Shown here: positions 13,721 through 14,510 of the stretch, one piece after another
How positions within the stretch are numbered: position 1 is the first letter of the stretch
Layout: every line of letters begins with the position of its first letter
From: SIG565 sp045647785
GTDB taxonomy: Bacteria > Bacillota > Clostridia > Oscillospirales > Acutalibacteraceae
Assembly: GCA_045647785.1 (NCBI GenBank)
Contig: JAZRMU010000077.1
Span: 1 to 14,510, forward strand
Direction of reading: 5' to 3'
DNA: 14,510 nucleotides
Made by a program: the position numbers and the translations under genes
Notes under the pieces: generated by a model
Databases searched by the model: none
What the model saw: the letters and a program-made list of their open reading frames with translations, nothing else
Told to the model about the DNA's origin: nothing

Positions 13721-13755
13721 CACCTGTGAACACCCGCGAACACCTGCGAAACACC
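13721..13755. repeat. Three 10-bp tandem repeats, CACC(T/C)G(T/C)GAA
   Basis: CACCTGTGAA (13721-13730), CACCCGCGAA (13731-13740) and CACCTGCGAA (13741-13750) are followed by a fourth CACC at 13752-13755 after one extra A. The 10-bp period is close to one helical turn, so a protein could bind the units on one face of the DNA. Confidence 0.7.
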
Positions 13756-13996
13756 TTATAATAGGCTCGCAAAAAAGTGCAACTCCTAACGAAAAGCAGC
13801 AAACTCCGCTAAAAACTCTGGTAGGAACCTCTATGAGAGTTCTCGTAAAAAATCTTATTAAGAGCTCCCGCAAAAGGCTCCGGCAATAACCTGCTAAATT
13901 TTTTAGGGCAAAAAAGACCTCCTAAAAACAACTTCTTAACCGCATACCATAAAGAAGTTTTCCTGAAATAACAACCATTTGGCGCAATAGCGCGTC

Positions 13997-14038
13997 AAGC
14001 CCCGCCAATATGCATCATACTCGCAATGGTGGGGCTTT
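13997..14038 (+). terminator. Terminator-like hairpin in the spacer
   Basis: AAGCCCCGCCA (13997-14007) pairs with TGGTGGGGCTT (14027-14037), with one G-T pair and a 19-nt loop, followed by TTTCCTTTTC. No plus-strand gene ends here, so it may mark an unannotated plus transcript or be a relic. Confidence 0.5.
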
Positions 14039-14106
14039 CCTTTTCTCGCACACAAAATTTCATTTTTGGTGCTGCGCAGTTCCGAAAAAACTTCTTTTCA
14101 TTTAAA

Positions 14107-14142
14107 CCAAAGCACAACAAGACCGGTGTCTTGCTGCCTTGG
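14107..14142 (-). terminator. Hairpin 80 bp beyond the spoVAE stop, possible weak terminator
   Basis: CCAAAGC (14107-14113) with GCCTTGG (14136-14142, one mismatch) encloses CAAGAC-CGGT-GTCTTG (14118-14133). On minus it is followed by TTTAAAT only, so termination strength is doubtful. It is the best-placed structure to end the spoVA transcript. Confidence 0.35.
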
Positions 14143-14207
14143 GCCAAACATAAATGATTTCCTTCAAAAACAAAAAATATATAATTGGTAAATAGCGTTG
14201 ACTTTTT

Positions 14208-14223
14208 TGTTTCACGTGAAACT
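14208..14223. other. parS site 2, overlapping the spoVAE stop codon
   Basis: TGTTTCACGTGAAACT carries the same perfect 14-bp palindrome (14209-14222). Only the last base differs from consensus. It shares bases 14222-14223 with the spoVAE TAG stop (14222-14224). Confidence 0.95.
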
Positions 14224-14510
14224 ATGATTTATCGCCGGGATTAAATAACCGCGCCATCAATAATGCAAATACTATAGCTGCCGCAATACCTGCAGCCGTA
14301 GCAGTAAGACCGCCGGAAAGCGCACCTATAAGCCCATTTTCATTTACGGCCTTTTCCACACCTTTTGCGAGACTAAATCCAAAACCCGTAAGCGGCACAG
14401 TTGCTCCTGCATCGGCAAATCTTACTAACGGTTCGTAAATTCCAATTGCGGTGAGTGCCACACCCGACACAACATATCCCGTTAGGATTCTAGCAGGCGT
14501 CAGTTTCGTT
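14222..14510 (-). CDS. spoVAE: Stage V sporulation protein AE (SpoVAE), C-terminal part
   Basis: The minus frame is open from the window edge and ends TAG at 14222, giving 95 C-terminal residues. It is recognised by KLTPARILTGYVVSGVAL and IGIYEPLVRFADAGATVPLT; the Bacillus subtilis protein has KLTPAHTLSTLVVVGAVLDGFGLYEPLVDFAGAGATVPIT at this place. A final hydrophobic helix (about GIAAAIVFALLMARLF) precedes NPGDKS. SpoVAE is an integral membrane part of the SpoVA channel, which moves calcium-dipicolinate into the forespore and out at germination. The start and the expected spoVAC/spoVAD neighbours would lie past 14510. No spoVA gene follows it; parS site 2 does. Confidence 0.93.
   Translation of the reverse strand, partial: TKLTPARILTGYVVSGVALTAIGIYEPLVRFADAGATVPLTGFGFSLAKGVEKAVNENGLIGALSGGLTATAAGIAAAIVFALLMARLFNPGDKS

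Larger units (their letters stand above)
13569..14207. other. Gene-free, hairpin-rich spacer between two parS sites
   Basis: I see no credible gene in these 640 bp; open frames lack ribosome binding sites and protein-like composition. What it holds: twin hairpins (13583-13612), a CAGCAA/TTGCTG hairpin near 13637, three 10-bp tandem repeats (13721-13755), a degenerate repeat pair (starting GCGCAACT at 13699 and GTGCAACT at 13777, both continuing with AACGAA), inverted repeats 13900-13907/13921-13928 and 13930-13937/13952-13959, a terminator-like hairpin (13997-14038) and another hairpin (14107-14142). No TTATCCACA DnaA box or near-perfect variant was found by eye. Confidence 0.6.

Noticed and set aside
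13721..13755. CRISPR-like repeats
   Set aside because: Units are 10 bp with no spacers and no cas genes are in the window.
13557..13873. Two overlapping minus frames (81 and 69 codons) in the parS spacer
   Set aside because: Cys/Phe/Arg-rich, no family resemblance and no ribosome binding site; one begins inside repeats and the other ends in parS site 1.
13569..14207. Known structured RNA (SRP RNA, 6S RNA, tmRNA, RNase P RNA) in the spacer
   Set aside because: None of the conserved cores I looked for was recognisable; a covariance-model search would settle it.
13502..14220. Replication origin (DnaA-box cluster) in the parS spacer
   Set aside because: No TTATCCACA or one-mismatch cluster seen by eye on either strand; parS alone does not make an origin.
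14198..14228. TTGACT and TATGAT as a plus-strand promoter across parS site 2
   Set aside because: The spacer is 19 nt and there is no plus-strand gene downstream.

Overview
The window reads as chromosome of an endospore-forming Clostridia member, probably a gut Oscillospirales/Ruminococcaceae-type Firmicute. The evidence is spoIIID and spoVAE sporulation genes, strong AGGAGG-type ribosome binding sites, SigA-like TTGaca/TATAAT promoters, a Firmicutes-type parS sequence (GTTTCACGTGAAAC) and IS200-type insertion sequences. The taxon is inferred from gene content only.

Layout, left to right. (1) 1-153 is the 3' end of a tcdA-like gene (+), followed by an apparently complete IS200-type element (about 164-860, tnpA on minus) and a bidirectional terminator (873-904). 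(2) A DUF1015 gene (984-2246, minus) is divergent from a four-gene operon (2411-7200, plus): a GldA-like ABC ATPase, a GldF-like permease, a GldG-like auxiliary membrane protein and a DUF4340 protein. The two promoters are back to back. (3) spoIIID (7239-7487, minus) converges on that operon across a shared palindromic terminator and is preceded by a sequence that fits a SigE promoter closely. (4) A divergent GH36 alpha-galactosidase-type gene (7666-9750, plus) converges on a GH37 trehalase-type gene (10242-11498, minus). Between them lies what looks like an internally deleted IS200 derivative. (5) A decayed second copy of the trehalase C-terminus (11537-11787) sits between the trehalase and parB. 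(6) parA-parB (13489-11873, minus) has a parS site next to its promoter. A gene-free, hairpin-rich spacer of about 640 bp follows, then a second parS overlapping the stop codon of a partial spoVAE (minus, runs off the window).

How the genes work together. ParA, ParB and the two parS sites form a chromosome segregation module, which suggests the window is near the replication origin. SpoIIID and SpoVAE belong to mother-cell gene control and forespore dipicolinate transport. The Gld-like operon encodes one membrane ABC complex of unknown substrate. The two glycosidases suggest use of alpha-galactosides and of trehalose or a related alpha-glucoside.

The strongest unusual observations are the pair of IS200-type elements, one intact and one a deletion derivative, both with a long 5' hairpin that would hide the tnpA ribosome binding site; the trehalase gene relic; the parS-flanked structured spacer with 10-bp tandem repeats; and the SigE-like promoter of spoIIID. 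I found no CRISPR array, tRNA, rRNA or clear new defence system.
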